From Acrasis kona (lineage: Eukaryota > Heterolobosea > Eutetramitea > Acrasida > Acrasidae): DNA of 54,567 nt. The stretch spans positions 1 through 54,567 of the forward strand of contig JAOPGA020001351.1 of assembly GCA_026419775.2 (NCBI GenBank). The letters run 5' to 3'. Position numbers and translations under genes: made by a program. Positions 9,361 to 20,487 of the stretch are shown piece by piece. The first letter of the stretch is position 1. Each line of letters starts with the position of its first letter. Under the pieces are notes generated by a model. It did not search any database and was not told where the DNA came from. It worked only from the letters and a program-made list of their open reading frames with translations.

Positions 9361-10534
9361 GCAAATAAAGACATTTAATGGCACTTTACTGTTACTGAAT
9401 GTTTCACCAGGTTTTACCAGGTTTGTCCAGATCTCCAAGGCACTCAGATCTTCTGCTTTCTAAAGACCATGACGGCGCTTCATTTTTCTCTACGTCGACC
9501 TCTTCTAGAGGATTTGCGACCGAAGTCCAACACTGCGGTTGTATTTCTACTTCGGCGCTACGACGACGATATCCACGTCTCTTACTTGAGAATCTCCGAC
9601 GACACGAGATTTCGGCGCATCGCCGTAAGTAAGGATGGATACATGACGGTTTCTTGTGTCGTTTGAAAATGAGCCTTTTTCCAACATGCTACAGACTGTG
9701 TGATCTAAAAACTAGTTCAGAGAATACTAGCGTGTGGGTTTGAAATCGGAAAAAGAAGCTGTAGCTTAAGAAAGTAGTTGGATGAAAGATTATGGTCATT
9801 GTAATCTCATTTGTATCTGTAATTATTACAACAACGCTTGGCCAAGAAGAGGTGATTGAATAAAAGACACTCGGGAAGAATATTTAAAATGATACAATAC
9901 AAACCCTTCAAATGGAAAAGGGGACTCAACACACGTCGTCAATCGACTTAAGGTCAACTACCGAGAAATAAGGTTTCATCTAAATGGGATAAAAGTAGAT
10001 GTTCTAGTGTGATCGTAATTGTTCATTTCCAAGTTCTACTAGAACGTAAAAAAACCATCATCGGTATATTGATTTACACGCTTGGGGATTGGAAGCATTT
10101 TAACACTTGTTCCAGTATCGGCTGCTTGATTAATTCGGTGTATGCGTGAATCGTTCCTTCGTGATGACAAAATGATTTACATGTTTGCCTTTTTCGACGT
10201 GAATGGAATCATTATTCCAATAATAAGGTGATTACAACATGCCCTTGATGGTTCAATGTTTTTCAATGTTGGGTGTAAATGTGTAAATGTGGTTATCAAG
10301 ATTACTGCCATGCTCTGCACAAAGTGGGTTGGTGGCGAAATGAATTTAATGGGAGGAACCAGGACGAATATGTTGGATCTGTTGTGGGTCTTGGTTAATG
10401 ATGATGGGAAGTGTTTGTCAGGAGTATAATTGTTTCTTCATGGATTGGTTGCTGTTAAAATGTATTTGTTAATGTCTGTGGGAGACAATGTTGAAGCAAT
10501 GAATCATCTCTTTGCTAATGGGATTGTTGCAGAG
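9361..10534. other. 1.2-kb stretch without a convincing gene
   Basis: Two short overlapping frames at 9399-9666 are relatively rich in CG-containing codons and could be a coding relic, but neither shows a motif. The remainder has only short frames. Confidence 0.3.
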
Positions 10535-10700
10535 GGTGAGGGGAAGTGTAATGTGATTGTATCCGTTTATGACCAACGTTGATACCCTCAGATTTATAAT
10601 GCTATGTGGAGTGGCGATGTCTTACATCGGTATTTCGTTTGATGTGTCCTTGTGCGAAGCAATGTTGGATTGATCATATGTTGTGTTGATGTGTCCGCTG
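10535..10700. repeat. diverged dispersed repeat, copy 2 (copy 1 at 3955-4140)
   Basis: See copy 1. The identical block gcaatgttggattgatc and the related flanks place the two copies in the same orientation about 6.6 kb apart. A minus-strand frame over this copy (10594-10863) shares INPTLL plus Thr/Arg-rich residues with the frame over copy 1. Confidence 0.5.
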
Positions 10701-10869
10701 GTGTCTGTAAAATGTACTTGATGTGACTGTGGTTGTACTTTCTAGTCGTGGAGATGGTGATGCTTGAAGAAGGACTCTGGATCGGACTCTGTACCCAAAT
10801 GGTTTCACATACTACTATCAACAACGGAGAACTACTTTGAAAGTTTTCATCTCCAGTTGTCAAACGGAA

Positions 10870-12068
10870 AAGACAGGACCATTAAAAGTGTAGTGAGCAC
10901 TTCTAACGATACCCCTCACACGCCCACCAAGTAACCCCACTACAAGTTAACAAGATGAGAACATGAAGTACTCTGCCTAAACCCAAGTCAAACCAAACCA
11001 AGCCAAACTGAACCTAAAAGGTTTTTACCACACAGGAGAATATATCCTGCTGTACAATGCGATGAGAATGAAAGTGCGACAATGTGAACTTTTAGTTACG
11101 TTACCTTGATTGTGCAACAGTTGACTTCGCGAAGATATGCAGAAATGCCGACCGACTGTACAACTTGTATAGCATCAACCTTTGGCAGTAAGTAATCCGG
11201 TTCAATGTCTTTATGCACAACCTTTTTCGCCAATCCGGCAGAATCAGGTTCAAATATGTGTTTCGTAAGGTATCTGAGAAAGTTTGTCAATGTCAAGATA
11301 AAGTGGGTTACTTACCTTCTTTATAGGTTGTGCTTGTCGGTTGTGGCCTCAAACAGCATACGGCATGGTTCTCAACGGCAGATTATGTGCAGCATGGACG
11401 CTTCTTGCTTCTTAGGATGTCTCCTGATGTCTTTGTTTTGTTCAATTTTTTTCTTTACCGGTTTTTATACTTGGCCGTTACAAAAATAATTAATATGTTG
11501 GTCGACCACCTACACAAGCATGTTGAAGTGAGATATTCAGATTTACAATGCGTGTATAACCATTTGGAAGACTTGCGCCTTTTTGAATCAAGATCTAATC
11601 ACCTTTATCGATGAAAATATCACGAGAATACATTTTATTCATAATGATTTGTCCTGATGCGACGATTTACGACATCGCTCATTACAAATCACACCACAAA
11701 GCCAACGGTATAATATCAGATAACTTCATTTAATGCAGATGCCAGGTTCCCATTTACAATTATTAGATGATAACATGAGAAATTGCAAAAGTTTATTGTG
11801 GGAGAGTAGTTTTGAAACCTTTTTGGGTAAGATGTGGAGAATTTGGAGGTTCAACATCAATTCTTCTTCACAATAAATGGTACATTAATCTGTATTGGTA
11901 AATTGAATACTTTTCTGCACAATCTTCTTTTCTCCTTCATGCCCTGCCATAACAATATTTAGGCCAACATCGTAGAAGAAAGTAAACCAAACACCAGTAG
12001 TAAAGTTCTTCAATTTGAAATTAAAAAATGTGCACGGTTAAGGTTGGTGATAACGTCGGAATTATTTT
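10870..12068. other. stretch with two minus-strand coding-like fragments
   Basis: A 60-residue minus-strand segment, 11096-11280, has natural-looking composition (HIFEPDSAGLAKKVVHKDIE) and is preceded by a good acceptor (ttctcag). A donor-like GTAAGT lies upstream and a possible donor GTAACG follows, so it may be one exon of a gene I cannot complete. A second fragment near 11907-12035 (GVWFTFFYDVGLNIVMAGHE) is open but lacks an ATG. Neither has a recognised family. Confidence 0.25.
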
Positions 12069-12341
12069 TTATTGTTGTTGGTCACAGAACTTCCAGCATT
12101 GATAGTCGCAGTTATCCAATAGTGCTCCCATGTCGTGACGGTACTTCTTCTGGCATTCTTTGGATTCCTTCAAACATGAGTCACACTTTGTTTTGGGTTT
12201 AGAGAAGAATTGGGAGTCGCTTTGTTCACTGAAATCACGTCCACGACGAACAGCCACCCCACTACGTTTTCTCAAGTTGCTCCTTGCAGCGTATACGCAT
12301 GCAATAAGAAAAGCCAATAGAAGGATGGTTGATACTCTCAT
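12069..12341 (-). CDS. small secreted cysteine-rich protein, 90 aa
   Basis: ATG at 12341 starts a textbook signal peptide (MRVSTILLLAFLIACVYA, cleavage probably after YAA). A basic linker with Arg pairs follows, then a C-terminal cysteine cluster with spacing CxxC...C...C, CxxxC and CxxxC (KTKCDSC, KECQKK, NCDYQCWKFC), so six to seven Cys that could form disulfides. Dibasic sites suggest possible processing. The start context ACAAATACAATGAGA is shared exactly with the secreted protein at 36961. The function is unknown; a secreted effector, antimicrobial or adhesion peptide are all possible. Confidence 0.75.
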   Translation of the reverse strand: MRVSTILLLAFLIACVYAARSNLRKRSGVAVRRGRDFSEQSDSQFFSKPKTKCDSCLKESKECQKKYRHDMGALLDNCDYQCWKFCDQQQ

Positions 12342-12617
12342 TGTATTTGTGCGCTGTAGATATAGACCATTATTTTGACAGATTGGTATTTATACCTTTA
12401 GTAGTTGACCAACCGAACCAACGGTGCACATTTTCGCCACTCCGGTCTCTCCGGTCTACGAAACAACTAACTGCTTTTAAACAGCCCCTGAAAGGATTTT
12501 CGGAGTGAGATTTGATATTTTTGTCTCCACGAAATTCCAATAATGAACTTTGAGTGAAATTGAGCAACAGAGTACACAATCACGAATGGATAGAAATCAG
12601 TCTTTTTTATTTACATC

Positions 12618-13423
12618 TTATTGAGTGGTGCGGTACACAACATCTCGGAACTCTTGCCATTTAATTTTACAAGTCACACCAATAGTCTTGCAGACCTCAA
12701 AAAGCATCTTCTCAGAAATCCTCTCCATCTCTCGCAGTCAAGAACTTATTCAAGGCATCACTCACTTTCAATCACTTTTTCAACATTTCCATTCTTGCCT
12801 TGTCGACAATTCCTTCAGGTACAATGTCAACGTTTATTAAATCATCTTGGGCGATAGATGCCTCGCATGTTTTATTGTTCAATCTCAAAAACTCTTCCAT
12901 TAGCATCTTGACACTTTCGAATTTGTTTTCTTTGTTTTTAAACTCTGGAGATGCGATAGCTTTGAGCGTCATTCTCTGATGCTCATGAGTCATCTCTGAC
13001 TTGTTTAGGGTACATGACGAACAATACCACGCGCTTGCGACTAGATCCTCTCCATGTAGCACCTGATTGTGTTTGTTGGGGAGGCGAGAAGCTTGCGAAT
13101 GCGTTCTAGAAACCATTGGTGAATGGATTCTGTTGATCTGATGTGGAATTGTTTGCCTTGACTGGTGCTCATGACATGAAACACTAACGAAATAAAAGAA
13201 AATCAAAAAATAAAATTCAATCTTGATCAATTACTCTTTGTGATTTATTTTCAATCGTCAAGGAGGAATTTTGCATCTCTTGTGTAGGTTGTTCGGCTAC
13301 TTCTGAGCGAATATGACTTAGAACTTCTTTTACAATCGTCTTTACAACAGATCTTCTAGTTCGTGGTCGGGAAGTCGGATGGGGTCGGAAATCAATACAT
13401 GAAATTATCTCTCCTGGTCGCAT
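12618..13423 (-). CDS. hypothetical multi-exon gene, structure uncertain
   Basis: Minus-strand coding segments: 13423 to about 13225 (MRPGEIISCIDFRPHPTS), 13160 to 12772 (contains YCSSCTLNKSEMTHEHQRM, ends MEMLKK then TGA), and a final segment about 12716-12618 (KTIGVTCKIKWQEFRDVVYR, TAA). An intron from GTAATT (about 13225) to an AG near 13170 joins the first two in frame, for example ending CACCAG. The junction to the last segment is unclear: a donor GTGAGT lies near it but its frame does not fit. The CxxC and CxxxxH residues could bind metal. No family is recognised. The start codon is only 21 bp from the divergent gene at 13445. Confidence 0.4.
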
Positions 13424-13444
13424 TTAAAACTGATTATTGTAGAA

Positions 13445-13855
13445 ATGAATAACAAAATAGCTGCAAGACAATACAAACGTATGGGGTGCAAAATACTATG
13501 GTTCGGTGTCGGTGGATTCTTAATGTACCACTATCTAAACAAAGACAGGCACAGTATGTGGAGGCATGACTCTTTCATGGGATGCAATGGAAACTACAAC
13601 AATGAAGAAGCACTACGTCAAAGAATTGCAGAACAAAAAGAAAAGTTCTTGGAAACCAGAAAAGTCAGACAAAATTCAGAGTATCTTCAGCAAGCCTATT
13701 TAGAGTTTGGTGGAGATGAGGGTGTCACAAAGATGTTAGAAAGTAACCAATCTGAGCACCAAATAATGATGGAGATCAAAAAAAGAGCGAATGAAATTTC
13801 GAAGCATAGAAATGTGATACCAATTGAACATGTAAATTATAATAAAAGCATTTAA
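13445..13855 (+). CDS. hypothetical single-pass membrane protein, 136 aa
   Basis: Intact single-exon frame from ATG to TAA. One hydrophobic segment near the N-terminus (about residues 15-32, CKILWFGVGGFLMYHYL) is preceded by basic residues. A hydrophilic, helix-rich tail with probable coiled coil follows (EEALRQRIAEQKEKFLETRK). The layout, with an N-terminal anchor and soluble tail, fits a small organelle-membrane protein, for example mitochondrial, but that is inference. It is divergently arranged with the gene starting at 13423. Confidence 0.65.
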   Translation: MNNKIAARQYKRMGCKILWFGVGGFLMYHYLNKDRHSMWRHDSFMGCNGNYNNEEALRQRIAEQKEKFLETRKVRQNSEYLQQAYLEFGGDEGVTKMLESNQSEHQIMMEIKKRANEISKHRNVIPIEHVNYNKSI

Positions 13856-14018
13856 ATGTTCTTATTGAATATTCTGTTTTATATAGCATTTTCGCTCAGT
13901 CACATACCAGAATTTTGCGACCTCCTTGGCACAAAGTCGGGTTAACAGAAATTCGCTCTAATTTCATTACAATTTTTTATAATAGATTTTGAAGTGCACT
14001 CAAATTTTTGAACAACCC

Positions 14019-15120
14019 ATGCATAGTTTTAGTCCGCTTGAAGAAAGTGGAGAAACTTCATCCCTCATTAGAATCGGAGAACAACAGGTGCAACATGAAG
14101 AGCTTGATAATGCGTATAAAAGAAAAAGTTTTGTGGTGCAGAAACTATGGGATAGAGGAGACATAAAAGTTAATCTACGCGCGGTACTTTGTGAATTCAT
14201 AGGAACTGCAATGATGATGTTTGTTGTGACAATGTCAGGAATAGTCATGAAGGATGATAGATTAGCCGGCATTATAGCACTTGGACTAGGAATTGTAAGG
14301 ACATGCGACTACTTCTTTCAATTCTAAACCACCAGTTAGCACTTATACATGGATTATCTCCAATTTCCGGCGCACACTTTAATCCCGCCGGTACGTGTTT
14401 TCAATTTCAGTGCATCTAACTGCAAAACACAGTCACACTTGCTGCGCTCATAACGAGGCACATAGGAATCATGAATGGTTTCGTATACATGATTGCACAA
14501 GCTCTCGGGTCTATACTTGGTTGCTCTCTTAGTCTACTTTGTACTGTGCATAATTTTGTCATGTCTAATTTTTCATAGTAGAGGGTGTTGACGAGCTTCG
14601 GGCTGGTGGTGCACTTAAATTAATGGATGAAAATCCTTGGCGTGGGTTACTTCTAGAAGTTTTGTTAACATTTTTCTTGATAACTGTTGTATATGGTTGT
14701 GGTTTCAAATCTCTTCATTTTCCTGGTGATCCTAGACTTAAACCATTCACGAGTGCATTTTCCGCAGGTAAGCATTGTGTACCTTTGGTTACCGACCATT
14801 TTATATAGTTCCTGTAGCGGGTTGCATTATAGCAATGAGTTTGATAGGTAAGAGAACTGGCTGTGGAATGAATCCTGTCAGAGTCTTAGGACCAGAACTC
14901 CTCACGAAGTAATTTTTATTTTTAACTCTTGTTAACTTTGTAAAGTAATTGGAACAAGTCGTCTTGGGTCTACTACATTGGTCCGATTGTGGGAGCCAGT
15001 TTGGCAGCGTTTAACTATGAGTTTATAATGACTACAAAAAGAAACAACTATTGGCAGTTGATTGACGAAGAGAAGGTTGAAATTCAACCGCAAGAGATGA
15101 AAGAGGGTTTGTTTCAATAA
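14019..15120 (+). CDS. aquaporin / major intrinsic protein, about 300 aa
   Basis: Channel for water or small solutes in a cell membrane. Six exons: 14019-14294, 14336-14390, 14433-14540, 14579-14767, 14809-14908 and 14946-15120, with introns of only 37-42 nt, all GT-AG and in frame. The first conserved half-helix reads SGAHFNPA, the standard NPA box. The second reads CGMNPVRVLGPELL, so the box is NPV rather than NPA. The conserved Arg of the selectivity filter follows (NPVR). Six hydrophobic segments are present. The N-terminal about 45 residues are cytosolic and acidic. I chose the ATG at 14019, the first in the open frame. The family is certain; the substrate cannot be told. Confidence 0.9.
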
Positions 15121-15412
15121 AAGGATTCTAACTTTAAAAATATGCTCATGTGTGCCTTATTCTCTTTTATTTCTTGATTGGATCAAGCCTCCTGGTTTGT
15201 ATGACTAGAATCCCACTAAATAGACATTACTCAGATTTCAACACACGAATCATGCCTCACCTAATTTGTTAAACCATATGGCAACCAATTATCCTCGATG
15301 GATTCAACGATCAATAAGATCTTTTTAATACCAACTGATCAAATGATCAATATCCCAGCAAGCACTATAAATTGAACAATAATTCAATAGCAATAGAAAT
15401 AAAAACAATTCA
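15121..15412. other. intergenic, nothing seen
   Basis: A/T-rich spacer between two plus-strand genes, with no frame, repeat or structure that I can support. Confidence 0.4.
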
Positions 15413-15715
15413 ATGGACAAGTTAAGATTAAAATTGAGTGCAAAGAAGAACAAGAAAGATGTCTCAGAGCCCAAACCAAAAAAATCTTCTTCTAGTCCAT
15501 TGAAACAAAAAATATACGGATTGAAAGGTTTCGTCAGCGTAGCAGAAGAAGAAGAAGAAATAGAGGAAAGAAGTCCGCCAGGCAAATCTCAGAAGAAACC
15601 CATTTATCATTCGTATTCAAAATCATCTCAAACAACACAAATAAATCAAACAATGCATCATCTATGCACCACATTAGGATTCATGTTCCCAGCAGGAGCA
15701 CGTGCAGTTTGGTAA
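15413..15715 (+). CDS. small hypothetical basic protein, 100 aa
   Basis: Intact frame from ATG to TAA. Lys/Ser-rich N-terminus (KLSAKKNKKDVSEPKPKKSS), a central acidic run (AEEEEEIEE), then a polar C-terminus with LGFMFPAGARAVW. No domain is recognised. It ends 41 bp from the convergent stop of the FAM21 gene. Confidence 0.55.
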   Translation: MDKLRLKLSAKKNKKDVSEPKPKKSSSSPLKQKIYGLKGFVSVAEEEEEIEERSPPGKSQKKPIYHSYSKSSQTTQINQTMHHLCTTLGFMFPAGARAVW

Positions 15716-15756
15716 CTAGGAAGGAATAAAAAAAAATAATTAAAAAACAATTTATT

Positions 15757-18700
15757 TTAAAAATCAAACAAGTTACTGGTGTCCTTCTTCTTGACAATTT
15801 TCTTTTTAGGTGCCACATTTGCAAAAGGATCATCATCACCAAACAAACTTCCCATATCCTTTTTAACAACCTTCTTCTTTGGTGCAACTGGTGCAGCTCC
15901 TTCATTATCTTCATCATCAAACAAACTACCTCCAGTTGACTTCTTTTTTGGTTTTGTAACAGGAACAGAAGGAGAAGACACATCATCATCGTCATCAAAC
16001 AATGACTGCTTTTTCTTTTTTTCATTTTTATTTTTATTACCAGCAGAAGATGAAGGTTGATAACTAAACAAATCATCAACATCGCCGCCAGTTAATTTCT
16101 TCTTTTCAGCAGCAGGACTCTTCTTGACGGTCAAATCTTCCAATGATGATGTTACAGCAGTTGTAGATGGTTGAGAAGGTGTTATTTGTTCTGCTTTGAT
16201 ATCGTCAGCAACAACTACAACAGCAGGAGCAGGAGCAGCGGTAGGTATGACCGAAGCGGTGGTGGAAATGGTTGATGGAGTAACCACTACTGGTTGCTCC
16301 GCCAAATCTCTCGTCACATTCAATGAAATTTCGGCAATTTCTTTTCTGGGACTTGCGAATGGAGATTCGGTGGGGTGTGATTTGGTAGATGAGTAATCCA
16401 ATGGATCCTTTGCTTCAGCTGGTGACCCTGCGTTATTTGTGGTGGTGGTGGTGGTTGCTCTGGTGATGATGGGATCGATGATTGGTAATTGAGGCGATTC
16501 TACAATGGACGATTCTGATGTTGCTGTAATGGTTATTGTTTTTGTAACGGGTGCGGTTGTGGATTCGATGACTGGTTGTGATGTGGAATCGGATGAAATC
16601 ACAATTGAAGATGAAGGTGGTTGTTGACTGATCGGATCTGATTTTTTAACGATTGGAATCGGTGAATCATTTGAATCATTGAATAATGTGGATTTGATTT
16701 TTGATTCTGCGATGGGTTGACCAGATGGTGGTGATGATTTATCGACTTTGACCTTTTCGTCCAAATCATCGAAAAGTGATTTTGATTTGCTCTTGTTGTC
16801 AACTACAACATTGGATGGAGATGGAGAATTCTTGACCGATTTTGATTTTGGCGCCAATAATGCATCCATGTCATCGTCATCATCAAATAATGATTTTTTG
16901 GAAAGAGAAGCCTTGGTGGCGGATTTGGTGGTAGTGGCGGGCTTTTTCTCTGGTTGACTAAAATCGTCATGATCGAATAATGAAGAATTTGATTTTCTTG
17001 TCGTTGTTGATTTCTTCTCGACTGGTGATTGTTCTTGTTTTTTGGTCGTGACCAACAAATCATCGTCATCGTCAAATAGTGATTTTTTCGTTGTAATCTT
17101 TTTAGGTTGTAATTGATCCAATGTTACATTTTCAGCAACAATTGTTTTTTCGACGATGACTGGTTGTGATGTGGTGGTGGCAGCAGTAGCGACCGATTTG
17201 ATTGAATCTTTTTGGTCAACCACATCATGATCATCATCATTGAACAAACTAGATGATTTTGAAATTCGTTTTTGACGATCCAAATTCTTCTTATCTTTCG
17301 TACTTTTCGAATTGGATCTGATCAGCGGATTGCTCAAAATGTCATCCAAATCATCATCAATTCCCGATGACATTTTTGGTTTTTTATCCACTACGCTCGC
17401 TGCTGATGATACGATGACCGGCTGTGATGTGGTGGCGACCGCATTTGAATTCGTTTTTGGAAGAATGGGAGGTAATTGGAATTGATTTCCATGCGAAATT
17501 TTTCTTTTCGTCGCTTGTGCCTTTTCTTCCGTAATCGGCGCGAATGTTGATTCTTGAATGATGGAATTTGCATCGGGTGCGATAATGTCATTCGTGGAAA
17601 TTTCATCCAAGGTAGAAGAGAGATTTTTCGCGCGAGTTGCTTTCTTGTTTTTACTTCTCTTAGGTCTACCGAGCGATACGTGCTCTAGTTGATCTCTTGT
17701 ACTTGCCGCTCCATTGCGTGTGGAATTGGCGCCGATAAATGGTTCCGAAGATGTTGATTCTTTTGGTAATTTAAATGATGTGGATGGAGATGGAGATTCT
17801 TTGGGAGTCGAGTTGGAATCATTTTTTGATTTGAATGATGAGGATGGAGATGGAGATTCTTTTGGTAATTTGAAAGATGATGTGGGAGTTGGTGTTTCTG
17901 ATGTGATTGATCTGGTCGATAATGGTGATTCTGTGGTTTCGTATGACGACGAGAGTTGTTCCGTTTCTAATGTGGGTGCTGGTGTTTTTTTGACTAGTGG
18001 TGGTGCCTTGACACCTACTGAGATGTTCTTGTTTAGACCACCAATTAGACTGCTCATGTCCATTCCTCCAAACTTTTCTGATAAATTTGAATTCTTTCTG
18101 GTTTTGATCTTTGGTTCTGGTTGTGTTGCTGTGGATGGTTTAGTTGGCGCCAAAATGTCATCCACATCATCTCCATCATCGAATAAGGACTTTTTGGTAA
18201 CTGTTGGTTTGGGTGCTGGTGCGCTCTTTTCTTGTGTTTGTTTTGGTTGTTGGTTGAGTTGACCAAGAATGTCATCCTCTTCATCTTGGAAGAAGACTGA
18301 TTTTGTGCGAGTTGGTTTTGTGGTCGAAGGTGGTGGTGTTGGTTTGGGTTCCTCTTTGATGGTAGTAGCGGCGGCTGTGGCGGTGTCAATTAGATCATCT
18401 TGGAAAAGTTTGGATTCTGGTTTTGATTGTTCGACTTGAGTGACTGGCAGTGAGGTTGGTTTTGTATTAACGTATTCTGATGATTCTACAGCCTTCTTGT
18501 CGAGATCCAAATCATCCATCAAGTCGCTCACTTTTGATTTCATCTGTTCGTTCTTTTCTTGCTTCTTTTGTACTTTTCTATTGTTCGCAGTGCTTAATGA
18601 ACTCAAAAAGTCGTCGTCGTCAATGTCATCGAAAAGTTCTGATTTGATAACCTTGGTAGTGGATGGAGTCAATGTTTTTGTCTTTGACACTGTTTGAGTT

Positions 18701-20267
18701 GGTGCGAATAAATCATCTTCGTCTCCAAAAATAGATCCTACTTTTGATGTTTCAATCATGGTCTTCGAACGTTCATTTCTGGCCTTTTCTTTTGGTTTTG
18801 TACTAAAGTCATCTTCATCTGCGAACAATCCGCTCGATTTTGGTTTTGAGGGACCTCCAAGTAAAGCATCAGAAATGTTCACCTTCTTTGTTGGACTTGT
18901 TGTTCCGATCGAAATTTCTTGTTCAAGACGACTAAGGTCGAATTCATCTTGTTTTTTGGATGTTGGTGTGTTTGTGCTCTTGAAGCTGAATAAGTCATCC
19001 TCGCGAACGGAGAAAATGTCATCCTTGTCCACTTTGGTGTCGACTTTGATGTCCGCCTTGTTGACGTTTTGATAAGTTGATGATTGATCGGGAACGTCAT
19101 CTGCAGTGTTGGTTCCTTCTGATGCTTCGCTCTTACTTCCGTCGCTGTTCGCTCTGTTACGGTTGAGGAGAGCCGCATTAAGTGCAGCGCGAATGTCCAC
19201 TGGAGCAGCTTCGGGTTTGTTTTGTTCTTCTTCATCATCGACGAACAAATTATCTTCTTTTTCTAAAAAGATTGAATCTGTTCTTTGTGACATGAGATCA
19301 GGTTTGGTGGCAGGTAATGGTGGTGGCGGAGGCTTGTTGGACATCATCATTGGCGGTGGTGGTGGAGGAGGAGGTGGTGGAGGGATGCCAGATGGTGTTG
19401 GGGCTGCATCGTTGTTACTGGGAGATGCTGGCTCTAAAGTGATGTGTTCGTCTGCGACCTTGATCTCGGCGTCTTCTTCTTCTAGGTTTAATCCTGCACG
19501 ATCATCTGATAAGAATTCAGGTGACCCGATGATGAAAGGTAATGTTCTTTGTTTGAATGAAGCGGCTTGGGCGACATAGGATGATGTAACTTGAATGGAG
19601 TTCATCATGTTTTGTCTTTGTTTCTTCTGCTCGTCATCTAAACGAGAAGTTCCACCAATCATTTCACTTGCTTCTGCCTCTGCATTGTAGTCATCCTCAT
19701 CGTACTCATCGTTATTATAATCGTCTTCGTCCAATGGTACGCTACATGCTTCAAGAGCCATCAATCCATGCTTGATGGCAGTTACATAGTTTTTACTTCC
19801 CTGATCCTCAGATGGTTTGTTTGAGGGTACGTCTGGTACTTGCTCAGTCTTCTTCAATGTGGGGTCCTCATCCTCTATTCTCTATTAATGTCGTTAATTG
19901 GTGTGGGTTGTAAATAAAGTACGTTTTCTATGAATTGAGTGTTACTCAACATGATAAATTCGTTGAAAGTATTCAGTAGATTGGCTTCTGAGACCTTGGT
20001 TTCGAAAACCAAGTCATCGACTTTGTTCTGTACTTCTTTCATTCTACCAAAGAATCTGTTCGAAAATCCCTCCAAATAATCGAGTAACTAAATGGTCAGT
20101 GATCATTGGATTTAAAATTTGCTCACCCCTTCGTCTGCGTCAATTGTCCATAAGTCTATTGCACGAAGTCCATCGAGTGTGCGGAGTTGAGAAAAATCTT
20201 CTCCAACGTCTGTCATTGTATTATCAGAGAGCAGCTTGGCTTCGTTCACCATGTCTGCGTTGCTCAT
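15757..20267 (-). CDS. WASHC2: WASH complex subunit FAM21/WASHC2-like, about 1476 aa
   Basis: FAM21 anchors the WASH actin-nucleating complex to endosomes by binding retromer and capping protein. Three exons: 20267-20127, 20087-19923 and 19881-15757, with introns of 39 and 41 nt. The N-terminal head is diagnostic: LWTIDADEG, LLDYLEGFSNR, then FNEFIMLSNTQFIEN followed in frame by RIEDED after the second intron. The very long tail is disordered and acidic, with many repeats of a Lys/Ser-Leu-Phe-acidic motif (SLFDDDDD, SLFDDEDN, SLFGDDDPF, final NLFDF), matching the LFa motifs of the family that bind VPS35. A poly-proline run of 11 prolines lies at about residue 265-300. The gene is larger than the human protein (about 1340 residues). 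The reverse strand shows long antisense frames that only reflect this low-complexity coding. Confidence 0.92.
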
Positions 20268-20487
20268 TCTCCGGATGTCCTGGTCAACTGGACAACTTCG
20301 TTTCTATATGCAACAAAAAGCTGTCAATTTCCTTGATATCTTTTTACATATCTAATAGTGAAGCACTTCATGTATGGGATTCAGAGTACTTGACGTGTCA
20401 CATTCAAATGTCTATCCCGGACAGCCGATTTGCACAAATTCTCATGAGTTACGTTACAAAAGCAATCACTCTAATGAAAATTGAGTG
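20268..20487. promoter_or_regulatory. divergent intergenic region
   Basis: 220 bp between the FAM21 start and the metallophosphoesterase start must hold both promoters. No clear TATA box or other motif is visible. Confidence 0.3.

Noticed and set aside
11205-11614. Two overlapping plus-strand frames of 94 codons
   Set aside because: They conflict with each other and with a more natural minus-strand segment, and contain no motif.
17714-18262. 182-codon plus-strand frame, and others at 15779-19579
   Set aside because: They lie antisense to the repetitive acidic tail of FAM21 and arise from its biased codons.
19106-19579. 157-codon plus-strand frame with a poly-glycine run
   Set aside because: It is the antisense image of the poly-proline run in FAM21.
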